64,000 nucleotides of DNA from assembly GCF_963576675.1 (NCBI RefSeq), contig NC_088916.1:13554501-13618500 (forward strand), in the 5' to 3' direction. Below the pieces are notes generated by a model. It was not told the DNA's origin, made no database searches, and saw nothing but the letters and a program-made list of their open reading frames with translations. Origin of the DNA: Euphorbia lathyris (lineage: Eukaryota > Streptophyta > Magnoliopsida > Malpighiales > Euphorbiaceae). This document shows positions 1 to 10,997 of the stretch, one piece after another (positions within the stretch are counted from its first letter, which is position 1; the number at the start of each line of letters is the position of its first letter). Both the position numbers and the translations under genes were made by a program.

Positions 1-1
1 A

Positions 2-2498
2 GGAGAGATGGTCCCCACTCAAGTGCAAAACGGATGGCGTGTCTGTATCAACTACAGGAAGTTAAACGCTTCTACAAGAAAAGATCACTTCCCGCTCCCT
101 TTTATCGATCAGATGTTAGAAAGGTTGGCTGGTAAGAAATTCTATTGTAACATGGACGGTTATTCGGGTTTCTACCAAGTTCCGGTGGCACCCGAAGATT
201 AGGAAAAGACGACTTTCGATCACATGTCCCTTCGGTACATTTGCCTACCGACGGATACCGTTCGGACTATGCAACGCTCCGGCAACATTGCAACGATGTA
301 TGGTAAGCATTTTTTCTGATTATGTCAAACAAATTATCGAAGTATTCATGGACGATTTCACTGTTTACGGTGACTCCTTTGATGAATGCTTAGCTAATCT
401 TAGTAAAGTGCTGAAACAGTGTTTAAAATTTAATCTGGTCCTGAATTATGAGAAGTGTCATTTTATGGTTAATCAAAGTATAATTCTAGGAGATGTGGTT
501 TCAGCTAGAGGCATTGAGGTAGATAAAGCCAAAATCGATGTAATTTAGTCTTTACCTTACCCCGAAAGTGTCCGGGAGGTCCGTTCTTTTCTTGGCCATG
601 CAGGTTTTTACCGGCGCTTCATCAAAGATTTCTCCAAATTAACACAGCCCATGTGCAAATTGCTGCAAAAAGAGGTCGCGTTTGAGTTCGATTAGGTCTG
701 TAAGAACGCGTTCAATGAACTGAAAGATAAGCTAGTGTCGGCACTTATCATCCAACCACCAAATTGGAAGTACCCCTTTGAAATTATGTGCGATGCTAGC
801 AATTACGCGATCGGTGCTGTTCTAGGACAAAGGGTGGATAAGCTATCTCACATTATCTACTATGCATTGAGAACACTTGACAATGCTCAAAGCAATTATT
901 CGACCACAGAAAGAGAGCTTTTAGTTATTGTATTTGCTTTAGAAAAATCCTGTTCCTATTTGCTTGGCACTAAGGTTATTATGTTTTCTGACCATGCAGC
1001 GTTGCGGTATCTATTGAAGAAGAAAGACGCGAAACCTCGCCTAATTCGGTGGATACTTCTGTTACAGGAGTTCGACCTTGAAATACGCGACAAAAAAGGG
1101 TCTGAAAACTTAGTGGCAGATCACCTTAGCCGACTTCTTTCATATGATCATGACAATGAACAGCTCAAAGATGAATTTCCCGATGAACACTGGTTTAGCA
1201 TTAATACAATTGCACCTTGGTATGTTGACTTGGTAAATTACATGGTTGCAGGGGTAATGCCAGAAGAGTTCACCCGGAACGAAAGAGATAAATTGAGAAA
1301 GGAAGCCAAATACTACATCTGGGACGAGTCTTATTTGTGGAAACATTGTTCTGATAAGATGATTCGGCGATGCATTCCAGAAACCGAAATTGAGTCCATA
1401 CTTCAGTTCAGCCACTCAGGTTCGTGCGGTGGTCACTTCGGACCAAAGTGAACAACACGCAAAGTACTCGAATGTGGTTTGTTTTGGCCCAACATCTTTC
1501 GTGATTCATACTTATTCTGCAAATCTTGTGCCAATTGTCAAAGAGCGGGGAATTTGAGCCAACGGAGTCAAATGCCACTTACGTCGATTTTGACTTGCGA
1601 AATCTTCGACGTATGGGGTATTGATTTTATGGGCCCATTCCCAAGTTCTTTTGGTTATCTTTATATATTATTGGCAGTGGATTATGTTTCGAAATGGGTG
1701 GAGGCGATCGCCACAAAGACTGATGATGCACAAACAGTTGTTAAGTTTTTGTAGGGAAACATATTTTGCAGGTTTGGCATGCCCCGAGTGTTAATCAGTG
1801 ATAGGGGGACTCATTTTTGCAATCGAGTAATGGTATCCCTGTTGAAGAAGTATGGAGTCAATCATCGTGTGTCCACAGCTTATCACCCACAGACTAATGG
1901 TCAGGCTGAAGTTTCGAACCGGGAGATAAAAGCTATCCTACAAAAAATGATGAATTTTACAAGGAAAGATTGGAGCGTCAGACTCGAAGACGCCCTATGG
2001 GCATACAGAACAGTGTACAAAGCTCCAATTGGCATGTCCCCCTATCGAATGGTTTATGGAAAACCATATCATCTCCCCGTATAATTGGAGCATAGGGCAG
2101 TTAAAAAATGCAATATGGCCTATGACGAAGCAGGAGAAGAGAGAAAGTTACAGCTGCAGGAGTTAGAAGAACTAAGGGGCGAAGCCTATGAAAGCTCAAG
2201 AATCTATAAACAGAAGTCCAAAAAGTACCACGACAGCCTACTCACACGGAAGCAATTCCAAGTCGGGCAAAAAGTCCTTTTATACCATTCTCGACTCACG
2301 ATATTTGCAGGAAAATTACGCACCAAATGGATCGGTCATTTCGTGGTAAAACAGGTATTCTTACATGGTGCAGTGGGAATTAAAAGCTTGAAAGACGACA
2401 AATGTTTCAAGGTAAATGGGCATCGCCTAAAACCGTTCTACGAAGGGTTCCAAGCTCAGGGGGGCGAGGAAGTTTGCCTTGAAGTCTCCAAAGACTGA
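2..2498 (+). pseudogene. Athila-like pol (RT, RNase H, integrase), degenerate
   Basis: This is the C-terminal two thirds of a Ty3/gypsy polyprotein. The reverse transcriptase (about 2-560) shows the VCINYRKLN start block and an FMDD catalytic box near 346-360. RNase H follows, with [12 protein letters not shown] near 790 and an HLS motif near 1120. The integrase has a zinc-binding region near 1400-1560 and a D-D-E core: GIDFMGP near 1617, ISDRGTHF near 1795 and GQAEVSNRE near 1900. The frame is broken at 200-202 (TAG), by a one-base shift near 215-225, and at 546-548 (TAG), 693-695 (TAG), 1449-1451 (TGA), 1752-1754 (TAG) and 2082-2084 (TAA). After the shift everything lies in one frame, so decay has been mainly by substitution. 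The terminal stop near 2496 looks genuine. It cannot encode a working polyprotein. Confidence 0.9.
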
Positions 2499-2922
2499 AT
2501 ACTGAAGTTCAGTTACGTCTAGCTACAGATGTAAACTAGCGGCGCTACAGGGAGGCAGCCCGAGGACTGGTATTGGCCAAGACTATCCACCTTTTTTTTC
2601 ATATCAGTTTTTCTTACTATTTTTATTTTTCAACTAATTTAACTAACTTCATCCCTTTCCTTGGATGATTTCTGGGTTCCACTTCTTGATTGCAGGTATT
2701 GGCAATGGCTTTTATGGAGTTGGGCTAAGAAAGCTAAATGATATAAGGTTAATGGGCTTAAGAAAGGTTAAGTTTTTAAATGAAAGGTAAAAAATCTCCT
2801 TTTTTTTACCTCACTCAAATTTAAACCTATTTTAAACCCTTTACCCTTAAACCCCTTCCACTCCATCGAACACTCCCTTCAAGCACCCAAAACCTTTCAC
2901 CTCCTTCGCCAAACTATTCACT
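2499..2922 (+). other. Noncoding spacer between Athila pol and the extra ORF
   Basis: No coding sequence is seen. The segment contains T-rich tracts (about 2590-2635) and runs of AAACCC-type sequence (2825-2860) that end just before the ATG at 2923. In Athila-type elements such a spacer carries the start of the downstream transcript; no splice acceptor could be assigned here. Confidence 0.5.
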
Positions 2923-4855
2923 ATGGACAGCTACTTCAGTGATTTCCCCAGGCGGAGCCATTTTTGCTTGTCGCCTTCTCCTCCCCGCCAGTACTGCACA
3001 GACGCCGAATCACCCTCACCTCCGGCGACCCTTCACAGATATTCAAGAAAGGAGAAAGGGAAGACATCGCAAATGGCGGACTGAACCCCTTCACCGCCGG
3101 TCATCCCTGATTCCCCGTACCGCTTCCATTCACCCTCCGCCTCCGAGATAGCCGCGATGTTGGAAAGGACACAGGAAACTGACTCCGTCGATGATATACC
3201 AACGGCAGGCCATGACTCACCACTTCCTGCAGGTCCGAACTCCTCTTCACCACCGGCGAGCCACCACTCGCCCCTCCCTACAGGTTCGACATCTTCACCA
3301 CCGGTGAGCCACCACTCCACTCCCTGCAGGTTCAACATCTTCACCATCGGCGAGCCACCACTCGCCACTTCCTGCAGGTCCGACGTCGACACCACCTACG
3401 ACGAGTCACAACTCATAACTTCCAGCGGACTCGGCACCTTCACCTCAGGCATCTGACCACCGTTCTCCACCACCAAGGCCCCAAAGGAAGAGGAAGCCCC
3501 CGCCACCCAAGAGACCGGTTCCGTGCCGAAAGTCCCAGCGACTTGTTCCTCCTCCTAAAACCACCATCTCCATTGAACTCTCCGAGTCAAGCTCCACTGA
3601 CTCCAAAGAGACCGATTCCAGCTCGCACAATAACTCATTCGAGCAAGCAAAGTCGGAGGCCTCGGAAACTCACAGTGAACAACCTAAACAGCCCGAAGCT
3701 CCAACCTCCTCAACACGACCAAAGAAAAACCCGAGCTTGCCTAGAGAAAGGACCGCAACGCTCCAAACTATAGTCGTCAACATTGAGTTGACTTTCGACT
3801 TGGTTGCACACCAACAGAGGTACAATTCCTTAAAAACTAAAACTTTTGTTGAGGGTCATTATTTGCATGAGGCCACTTTGGTTGCTTTAAATATTAGGTC
3901 TGGTGTGTATGATTTGATGGATAATATTGGTTGGAAGCCGTTTTTGCAGTTAAATTATCCTGTCTATAACCGTCTGATGCATGAGTTCTTTAGTACGTTT
4001 ACTTTGGATAAAAAGAAAATGAAGAGAACACAAGCCTCATGCATTCAGTTTCAGTTGTATGATAAAAAGTTTAACCTGACTGTAGCTGAATTTAATGTGG
4101 CTTTGGGTTTGTTTGACAAAGAATTCTGCTATACTGATGCCTATTCTAACATGCTGTGTGATTATCCTGCTGAGTTTAATGCTGTGAGCGTTTATTCTGA
4201 GTTCACTGGTTTAGCCGACACCGTTTTTAGCCCCTCAAAATCTAAGGCAAACCTAATTTTAAGCGAGCCTTTGCGTTTCATGCATAGATTTTTGGCTATT
4301 AACTACTCAGCCAGGAATGAAGACCTAACTGTTGTGACCAAACATGAATTGTTTTTCCTGTGGTGTATGGTGACTGAAAGACAAGTTAACTTAGGCTATT
4401 GGCTAGCCTTGAAATTTTCTGAGATGGTCAAAAGAGTAGCTAAATTTCACTTAGGACATGTCATCACATGCTTAGCAGTTAACTTATGTGAACTTAATGT
4501 GGATGAATGCCCTTTGCATGTTGCTTGTCGAATGCTTCCTTTTGATTTAAACTTGTTAAAAGCCATGAAGCTAATCCGGAACGAGGAAGGAGGTTCTGTT
4601 TCTTTTATCCCTGCAGGTGACTTACCCTCTCACGCAGGTCGAATTCCCAAAAAGTTTGCAACCTCAGCCGCACCTCCTCAAGAACAGGGCGAAACTTCAG
4701 CTCCAAACCGGCACACTGATGACCCTACGGAGCAACTAGCTTCCTTGACTGCCGTCGTTGGCACAATGGCTGAGACCATTCAGAAAATCTACCAGAACCA
4801 GGCAGCCTATTTCAAGGAGGTTGGATTCACACCCCCGCATCCCTTCGCTCATTGA
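2923..4855 (+). pseudogene. Athila extra ORF (ATHILA ORF-1-like, envelope position), broken
   Basis: The ORF appears to start at ATG 2923 and stays in one frame to about 3310, interrupted by TGA at 3082-3084. The first part is a Pro/Ser-rich stretch holding about four copies of a 16-17 residue unit of the type LPAGxxSSPPASHHS. The frame shifts near 3315 and again before 3737. The rest (about 3737-4855, some 370 codons, open to its stop) is a globular region with the style of the Arabidopsis ATHILA ORF-1 family: a WKPFLQLNYPVY block, FQLYDKKFNLTVAEF, then ALGLFDKEF and a region rich in hydrophobic helices. The function of this family is unknown; its place after pol is where other retroelements carry env-like genes, but I see no clear signal peptide or transmembrane pattern. 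The family assignment is by recognition, not by a search. Confidence 0.65.
3225..3410 (+). repeat. Imperfect tandem repeat of about 48-51 bp inside the Athila extra ORF
   Basis: Four adjacent units each read roughly CCTGCAGGTCCG followed by TCACCACCGGCGAGCCAC. They encode the Pro/Ser/His repeat of the extra ORF. One unit boundary near 3315 carries the frameshift, which may have arisen by slippage in the repeat. Confidence 0.7.
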
Positions 4856-6003
4856 TTCAGTCGGTTCACTCCTCCACAGGGCAGTTATTCTTATCCTTTC
4901 TCCTTTCAAACTGTTGCTCTTAGTATTCCACATGATTCTGTTCTCTACATCGAGACGATGCATAATAATAGTGGGGGAGGGACACTTGAGTCTTAAAGGA
5001 GGGTTTTGGTAGTATTAGTTTTGATAGTATTAAGAGTTTGCTGCAAATTTGTGTTTTTGTGTCCTGAAATTGTGCAAATTTTTTGTTTTTGACTAAGTGT
5101 GAGGTGCCCACCAATTTTGTTTATAAATGCAGTTAAAGACTAAGTGTGAGGTGGGCACTCAAATACATGTTCCTAAGTGTCATTGTTGTCTTTATTCTAC
5201 ACTTGGAATTGTTGACAAGCGAAGCTAGTCTAGTACGTAGACCCGCTCGTTTTATGAAAATTCACAACCTTTGATTTGAAAAGATCCGGGATGAGTAGAT
5301 AACCCATCATGCTTTGCTAAATTGTTTAAATTGGTTATGAAGTCTTTCAACCCGGACTCGAAAAACGTTTTGAAACTTATACCACCATTTCATCCCGAAT
5401 TCTTGGAAAGCATTTGAGCCAAACAGAAAAGAGCGGAAACATTACACTTCGCTCTCATTTTTTTTTTCCGAGTGTTGTTCAACCCTAGTTTAAAATTCTA
5501 GAACTTGCCATGTTATGCATTTCAAGACCACATTTGATGAATCCAAATACTAACCATGATAAGGGCAGTATGTTTTCTTTCTTTCAGCCACTTCAAATAA
5601 ACTTTGAACCCTTAGTCTTGCCCAAGACTAACGACGGAAAAGACAGAACCAACCCTTAGTTAGCCACTATTGAGCCCTTCTTCCCATTTCTTGACACAAC
5701 CCCTGTTTTGAGTCCCTTGGCCAAGGACATTTTAGCCATCAGAGTCTGGATAATGTCCATAAAAAACCACAGGTCCATTAAAATGCAAGGACTCAATTAA
5801 TAGTCCTTTGATTATGAGTGGATTGTGCTTCAAGGGTCTCTAAATGGACATTATCCTGTCAAATAGTAGTTTTCTTGTTTGAGGAATCATTTTTCCACTA
5901 TGAAAAAAAAGAGAAAAAAGAAAAAAAAAAGAAAGAAAAAAAAGAGAAAAACGAAAAGAAACAAAGAAAAGTCATTCTGTTTGTAGTTCACTTTGTACAT
6001 TCA
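4856..6003 (+). other. Athila 3' noncoding leader, left part
   Basis: No gene is seen. The segment holds a duplicated GACTAAGTGTGAGGTG motif (5091-5106 and 5138-5153), a 13-bp inverted repeat GGATAATGTCCAT (about 5748-5760) with its complement near 5844-5857, and a long A/G-only tract (about 5902-5970) interrupted by few other bases. It ends at the A (6003) that flanks the Helitron. Confidence 0.55.
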
Positions 6004-6031
6004 CTAGCTTTGTACCCGTGCTATGCACGGG
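6004..6031 (-). other. Helitron 3' terminus: hairpin plus CTAG
   Basis: Read on the minus strand: CCCGTGC, loop ATA, GCACGGG (6031-6015), then TACAAAG and CTAG (6007-6004), followed by host T. Stem length, spacing and the CTRR end match Helitron termini. Confidence 0.88.
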
Positions 6032-6039
6032 ATCTATAA

Positions 6040-7294
6040 AACATTTTATACCAAAATATCATTATTTAAATATTCTTAAATATATATCAATATACTATTT
6101 TTAAATTAAATCAAATAAGATAATTGAATTTAATAAAATAACTACAGAATATTATGTCAGATATCAAAATAATTTTAATTTTTTTTTAAGAAGAGCCAAT
6201 TTAGGATCTTAAAATTGTATTGTTTGTTTTGTTTTTAGGACTAAGTTAACTCTTTTTCAAAATATTAAGATTATTTACAATGATGTATAAATAATTAGAT
6301 AAGATAATATAATTCTTACATCAATTTTTCATATTTTTTAACACTAATTTTTTTTCTTTAACATAATCACATGAAAAAGACATGTTTCATTATTAGATTA
6401 TACATAATCAATCAAATCAAAACAAAAAAAAAAGTACGTTAAATTTTATAGTCCAAATGCTACAAAATTCAATTGGATATTAAAATCTAAATTATTCGAT
6501 ATTTAAATTTAAAGTACAAATCATTTTAAAATTAGAGTGATACAAAATTTATTAGAATTCAAATTCTAAATTAATTGATATTTAATTTAAAATACATATA
6601 TCATTTTAAGATTAATTGATTAATATTTTATCTTAAATTTTTGAAGTTCAAAGCATACAGAATCCAATTGGATATCAAATTCTCAATTATTTGATATTAA
6701 ATTTAAAATACATATCATTAAAATATTAGAATTTTAATATTAGAATGATATAAAAGAGATTCAAATACATTAATTCTGTTTCAGTATTCAAATTTGAAAT
6801 TTAAGATAAACAATAAAATTTTGCAATTAATCTGAAAATAACATGTATTTAAAATTTAAATGTCAAATAATTCAGAATTTGAAATTAGAAGGCAAGACAT
6901 TCCGTTACTATCAAAGGATGCTGTAGAATACTAAATTAGGAAAATTATCACATTCTATTACTTATAGAATTTTATTGCATACATGAAACATGAGCCACAT
7001 CCATTGCTTCTTTCTTTTATTTCTTATGAGAATTGGAAAACCCCACGTTTTGGAGAGAAAAAAGCAATCTACCACAAGCAAATGTGATGATCTATTTTCA
7101 ATTTCACTAAATCATCAGAGCCTCAACAATTATAATTTTGACATTTATCCCCTTTTAATCATTTTGCAGGTATAAAGCAACCTTATTTTGCAGACTACAT
7201 TGTATATCCTAAGCAGGAGATGATTCAATTGAAACAAAATATATGGTTCCACCAGAAAATTTTACTTCATCATGTTGAGATAGAATTGCACAAT
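6040..7294. other. Helitron interior, AT-rich, no gene recognised
   Basis: Very AT-rich sequence with many variants of the motif AATTxGATATTxAAATT on both strands, such as 6470-6500, 6560-6600 and 6655-6715. It looks like a degenerate short-motif repeat field. No reading frame of note is present. Confidence 0.5.
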
Positions 7295-7450
7295 TCATCT
7301 CTCAACACATGAACTGACCCACCTCAGATAGGCAAGTTCTTCAACCTCATTTAACCTGCTCATTTGAGGACCTTCAACTTGTTTACTCAAATCTTCATTT
7401 GTTAGTCTCAGCACATATGCTTCAACTCTAACTTTGGCTACAATATCACT
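7295..7450 (-). pseudogene. Captured exon fragment resembling CHUP1 (chloroplast positioning protein)
   Basis: On the minus strand an AG acceptor (7452-7451) is followed by an open frame of 51 codons with the blocks NEDLSKQVEGPQM, RLNEVEELAYLRWV and SSC. These correspond to the conserved segment of CHUP1 and CHUP1-like plant proteins, which links the coiled coil to the actin-related C-terminal domain and normally reads xEDLxKQVEGLQxxRxxEVEELxYLRWVNxCLRYEL. After SSC the frame slips: the next bases read LRDEL in another frame where the family has LRYEL, so a one-base indel has broken it, and a TGA follows at 7295-7297. Its position inside a Helitron fits gene-fragment capture. The identification is from memory of the family, not from a search. 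Confidence 0.6.
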
Positions 7451-7683
7451 CTGCAATAATTTATTAGATCGTGCAGTAAGTAAAACATTGTAAAATCATC
7501 AATCTCAAATTCAAGTTAGTACATACAGAAAGAACCAATTTGAAAGCAGTTCAGTATTGAAAAATATGCTCTATCATTCTATTTGTAATAAAATAATATA
7601 GCTAGAAAAGAAGTAGAGTTGTTATTAATATATAATAGAACCAAATCCAACATCATAAGCCAAGTAAATACTCATAAACATAC

Positions 7684-7749
7684 CTGATATTTCCATTCAA
7701 ATCCAAATTGTCCATAACTTTTATAGTTGGCGTTTGGACACTGATTAAT
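7684..7749 (-). other. Exon-like 66-bp segment in the Helitron, source gene unknown
   Basis: On the minus strand the segment is preceded by GAGCAG (acceptor AG at 7751-7750) and followed by GTATG (donor at 7683). It is exactly 22 codons, open, with Asn/Tyr/Gly-rich sequence including GQFGFEWKYQ. It lies upstream of the CHUP1-like exon on the same strand, so both could be exons of one chimeric transcript. I do not recognise the source. Confidence 0.35.
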
Positions 7750-7927
7750 CTGCTCAAAATGATAAAACACTCAGTATAACAAAATCCAAACATATTTCAA
7801 TTAGAAAGAAACATAATAAAAACCAGCAAAGAAAATAGAGAGCTCCCTGGATGCTTTATATGTTTATCGAAACAGAGCGTGTATCCTTAGTCATGCTTTT
7901 TTTATGCTCATGAAATCCTGAAAAATC

Positions 7928-8396
7928 TGATAACTTGTTGGATCCGATTTGATGATCTCCGCCGTAGTTACTTGCAAAACAGAACCGGAGACAGGATCTC
8001 TGGGAAAACTCTCCGACGATCAAGTCAGTTTTGTAGGAGGGTTGGTAAATTGACAATAGTATTGTGGGAAAAATGTGAATGTACCTTTCCCCCTTTGGCC
8101 TTAGGGCTTTTTATAAGTGTTCTTAAGTAACCGCCGAGGGCGGTTACCCCTTCCAGGCCATGTTCCGAGGGCGGTTACTCCTTTTTAGGTCATGCCCCCT
8201 CTCGTGGCTTTCGTGGCAACAAACGTGGTATCATTTGTCCTGAGTGGGAGTTTTAGTGCTCCATTTAGGAATTCGGGGCGGTTACTCACTTCACCCGCTT
8301 CCTCTATTCGGGTCCCATCCCATCTTAGACCATGGATCTAAGTATGGGCTGGGCCCGTGTAATGAATTCGGCCCGGTTTGGCTTCGCGGGTCATCA
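7928..8396 (-). repeat. 3' LTR of the Tat element
   Basis: 469 bp, TG...CA ends, nearly identical to 19403-19872. The polypurine tract lies immediately inside it, which fixes it as the 3' LTR of a minus-strand element. Confidence 0.93.
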
Positions 8397-8412
8397 CATG
8401 CCTCCCCCTTAG
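8397..8412 (-). other. Polypurine tract of the Tat element
   Basis: On the minus strand, CTAAGGGGGAGGCATG lies directly before the 3' LTR start. It is the expected primer site for plus-strand DNA synthesis. Confidence 0.75.
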
Positions 8413-8434
8413 TTTGGCAAGAGCCCTTTAGGGT

Positions 8435-8446
8435 CTTTTTATAGGA
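8435..8446 (+). promoter_or_regulatory. Candidate TATA box of the antisense gene
   Basis: TTTTTATAGGAG lies about 220 bp upstream of the ATG at 8663 on the plus strand, just inside the Tat 3' LTR. It is the only good TATA-like site I see between the LTR and the gene. Whether transcription starts here or inside the LTR cannot be decided from sequence. Confidence 0.3.
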
Positions 8447-8662
8447 GACTCTTCATTTTTGTCTGGATTTTCAAAATTCAAAAATTGTGACTTTCCCTTT
8501 CCCGTCGTTTCTTTTCCGGCATCCACCTTTTGCGTCGTTTCTCTTCCGGCATCAACCTTTTTGCGTCCGTTCTTCTCTGTGTCGTCTTTCATATGTAAGT
8601 GTTCCTTTCCAGAATTTGTACCTCGCTCGATTCTTTACTTCTGTTCATTTTCCTTCATCAAT

Positions 8663-10997
8663 ATGTCGAACCCTGACCTCGACTTCGCACCATTCGATGA
8701 AAATTACGTCCGCGAGGTCTCCCATGAGGTCGAGGAGATGGTTGATGAAGCTTCAACCAGCTCTCCTGGGTCTGATTCTCATCCCGCCGACTTCCTCCAC
8801 CTGGCGAATACAACCGATGAGGGCCTAGGTTTTGACCCTAAAAAGTTGATTCCGCCACCTGTCCCAACCCCCCGTTTATTACCGAAGAAGGACAGGCCGG
8901 GAAGTCTAGTTTGTCAAGAGACAATTGACGATTTGCGGGAGCAGTATCCTTGGCTCCAAGGCCTCGAAACCCTTATTCCCGGGGAGGATAAAGGACCGGG
9001 CGACTACCCAAAGGGGTATTTCACCATTTTCGTCGCCCAGATCATCTGCGGCTTCACGTATCTGCTGGCGGATAAGGTTGCCTCCGTCCTTGGCGGTTAC
9101 GGAATCGCACCCGGTCAGTTGCATCCCAATGGATGGGCCGATTTAACTCTGGACAAATTTCTGGCGGATTGTCTGGAGGTTCCTTTCTCGCTCAAAATTT
9201 TCTCCAAGCTTCATCATTTCAAAAGTTCGGCGGGGTATTTTACTTTCATCCGTCAGAGCGGTTACTATGGTTTTGACGAGAAGCTGAACAAAATCCGCGA
9301 GTGGGACCGATCTTATTTCTTCCTCAAGTTTCACGAAGGGAATCCGAACTTCCTTCGCCGTTGGGGCCGACCAAATGTAAAGAGTTTGAACTTCGGTTAC
9401 CCCAGCGAGGAAGAATCCGCTGTGATCAAGTTTTTGAAGGGTACTCCTCCCTTTGTATGGACATATGATCAGGCTTTCCACATGCTAAGGAGCCGAGTGG
9501 CGATTGTCTATCGCGAGGGGGATCACGTTGTCTATATCCCTTATCGCGTTTTTGTACAAGGTACTTTTTATTTCCAAGTTGATGATTTCTTTTAACCCTT
9601 TGCAGGGGTGATCCTTTATCTCAACTCGCTGCAGATCGGGAGGCTAAAGCCCTAGCGAGAAGGAAGAGGCGAATGGAGGGAAACACTTCAGTCGCAGGGG
9701 CGAATTCTCTTGGAGGGGCGATTACTTCTATCGAGGCGGCTTCTCCCGCAAGGGCCTCCGTTTCACAAGGTCCAGCTTCTGCTTCCGAGGACCTTCCCTT
9801 AACTAAGAAGCGGAAGAATACTGCGGATACAGAGTCTTCTCGTCCCAGAAAGAAAAACGCTTTTGTGTCCCTCACTGTTGGCGGTACACCTGTATCCGCC
9901 TCGTCCAAAGGAAAAAGCAGTACACCAATCCACGAGGTATATTGATCTATTCCCCTTTTTTATGTTGTTAATTTTTCCTTATGAGTTATCTTCTGTTCTC
10001 CTGATCTTTCTCCTTATGCATTCGCAGCCAATTCCCGATATCATCGGGTGGTGGACTAGGACCTTTGGCATGGCTGTGAGCTTCTCGTGTAGGGACATTG
10101 TTTCTTCCATATGCAATGTCCTTGGGCGACTCCCCTCTGCTTCCCGCGTGCGAGAGCAAGTGCCGCTTCCTATTGCTATGGAGGGGATTGAGAAGCGGGC
10201 CATAGAGGTATATTGTTACTTGTGATATTCTTTTTCAAGGATCTTGCATTTGTAGTAACCGCACATTTCTATCCGCTCTTATTATCTACGAATCATCTTT
10301 TATGCAGATTATTAACTTCGCGGAGGGTGCTCTCCTAAGGGACGCTGAACGCGCTAAAGAGTTGGAGAACCTTGGTACTGAATTGGCGACTCAGAAGTCG
10401 CTTTATGATGATGTCCAAGGGAAGGTAAAGGCTCTTGAAGGCGCTTGTCAGAAGGTTATGAGCGAGAAGGAGGAAGCTCTCAGATCCCTCCAGGCTAAGT
10501 CCGACGAGCTGCAAAAGGTCCTTGATGATCTAAATTCATCCAAGGAGGCTCTGGAGATGCAAAAGAAGAAAGCTGAGGAGATTCTAGCCGAAGATGGTGC
10601 TCGCATCTATTGGTATGGGGAGCGAATTCATGCTGCTTATGAGCATGGGCATCCAGATCGAGTACTTAGCCGCCCCAAGGTTCCCATCCCCGAAAAGGAT
10701 CTAACTGAGAAGTGGGACAAGCTGGAAGCCGAGGATGCCGATATGGATGAGGTACTCTTCTTAGATTGGCAGAGTTTTCAGAACCCTCCAATTAGCTGCG
10801 AGATCCCTACTCAGAACGCGGAAAAAGAGGCATCACAAGACCTTTCACAGCCTGAGCAAGAGGTACCGCCCTCTGAAGCGGTTACTGATTCGAGGGTTGA
10901 GGATTCGCTTGAAGCAGATCCGCCCACTGGAGGAGATAAGGGAGCCGCTGAAGGCGAGGAGGGCCATAGGGGTGAAGGAGAGGAAGCTGTAGCATAG
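8663..10997 (+). CDS. Antisense gene of the Tat element, four exons, 689 aa, gypsy-type transposon domain (Transposase_28-like)
   Basis: I infer exons 8663-9560, 9635-9936, 10028-10207 and 10308-10997. All introns are GT-AG (74, 91 and 100 bp), and phases match so that 690 codons including the stop read open. ATG 8663 (MSNPDLDF) is preferred; the same frame is open further upstream to 8459 but without an obvious context. Exon 1 has a block around residue 150 (PGQLHPNGW, then LTLDKFLADCLEVP) that fits the 'putative gypsy type transposon' family seen antisense in Tat elements. Exon 4 has a long Lys/Glu-rich coiled coil (about residues 470-545) and ends in an acidic Glu/Gly tail. The gene lies between the end of pol and the 3' LTR on the opposite strand. 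Its molecular function is unknown. It is still open although pol has three stops. Splice sites are predicted only. Confidence 0.75.

Noticed and set aside
5818..6039. Lys/Glu-rich short frame over the purine tract before the Helitron
   Set aside because: It is translation of a low-complexity A/G tract that runs across the Helitron end.
8244..8444. 66-codon frame in the LTR (a similar one occurs at 19720)
   Set aside because: It appears in both LTRs, runs over the LTR edge and resembles no protein.
9863..10225. 120-codon alternative frame within the antisense gene
   Set aside because: It reads through the predicted intron 2; the spliced frame is longer and consistent in phase.
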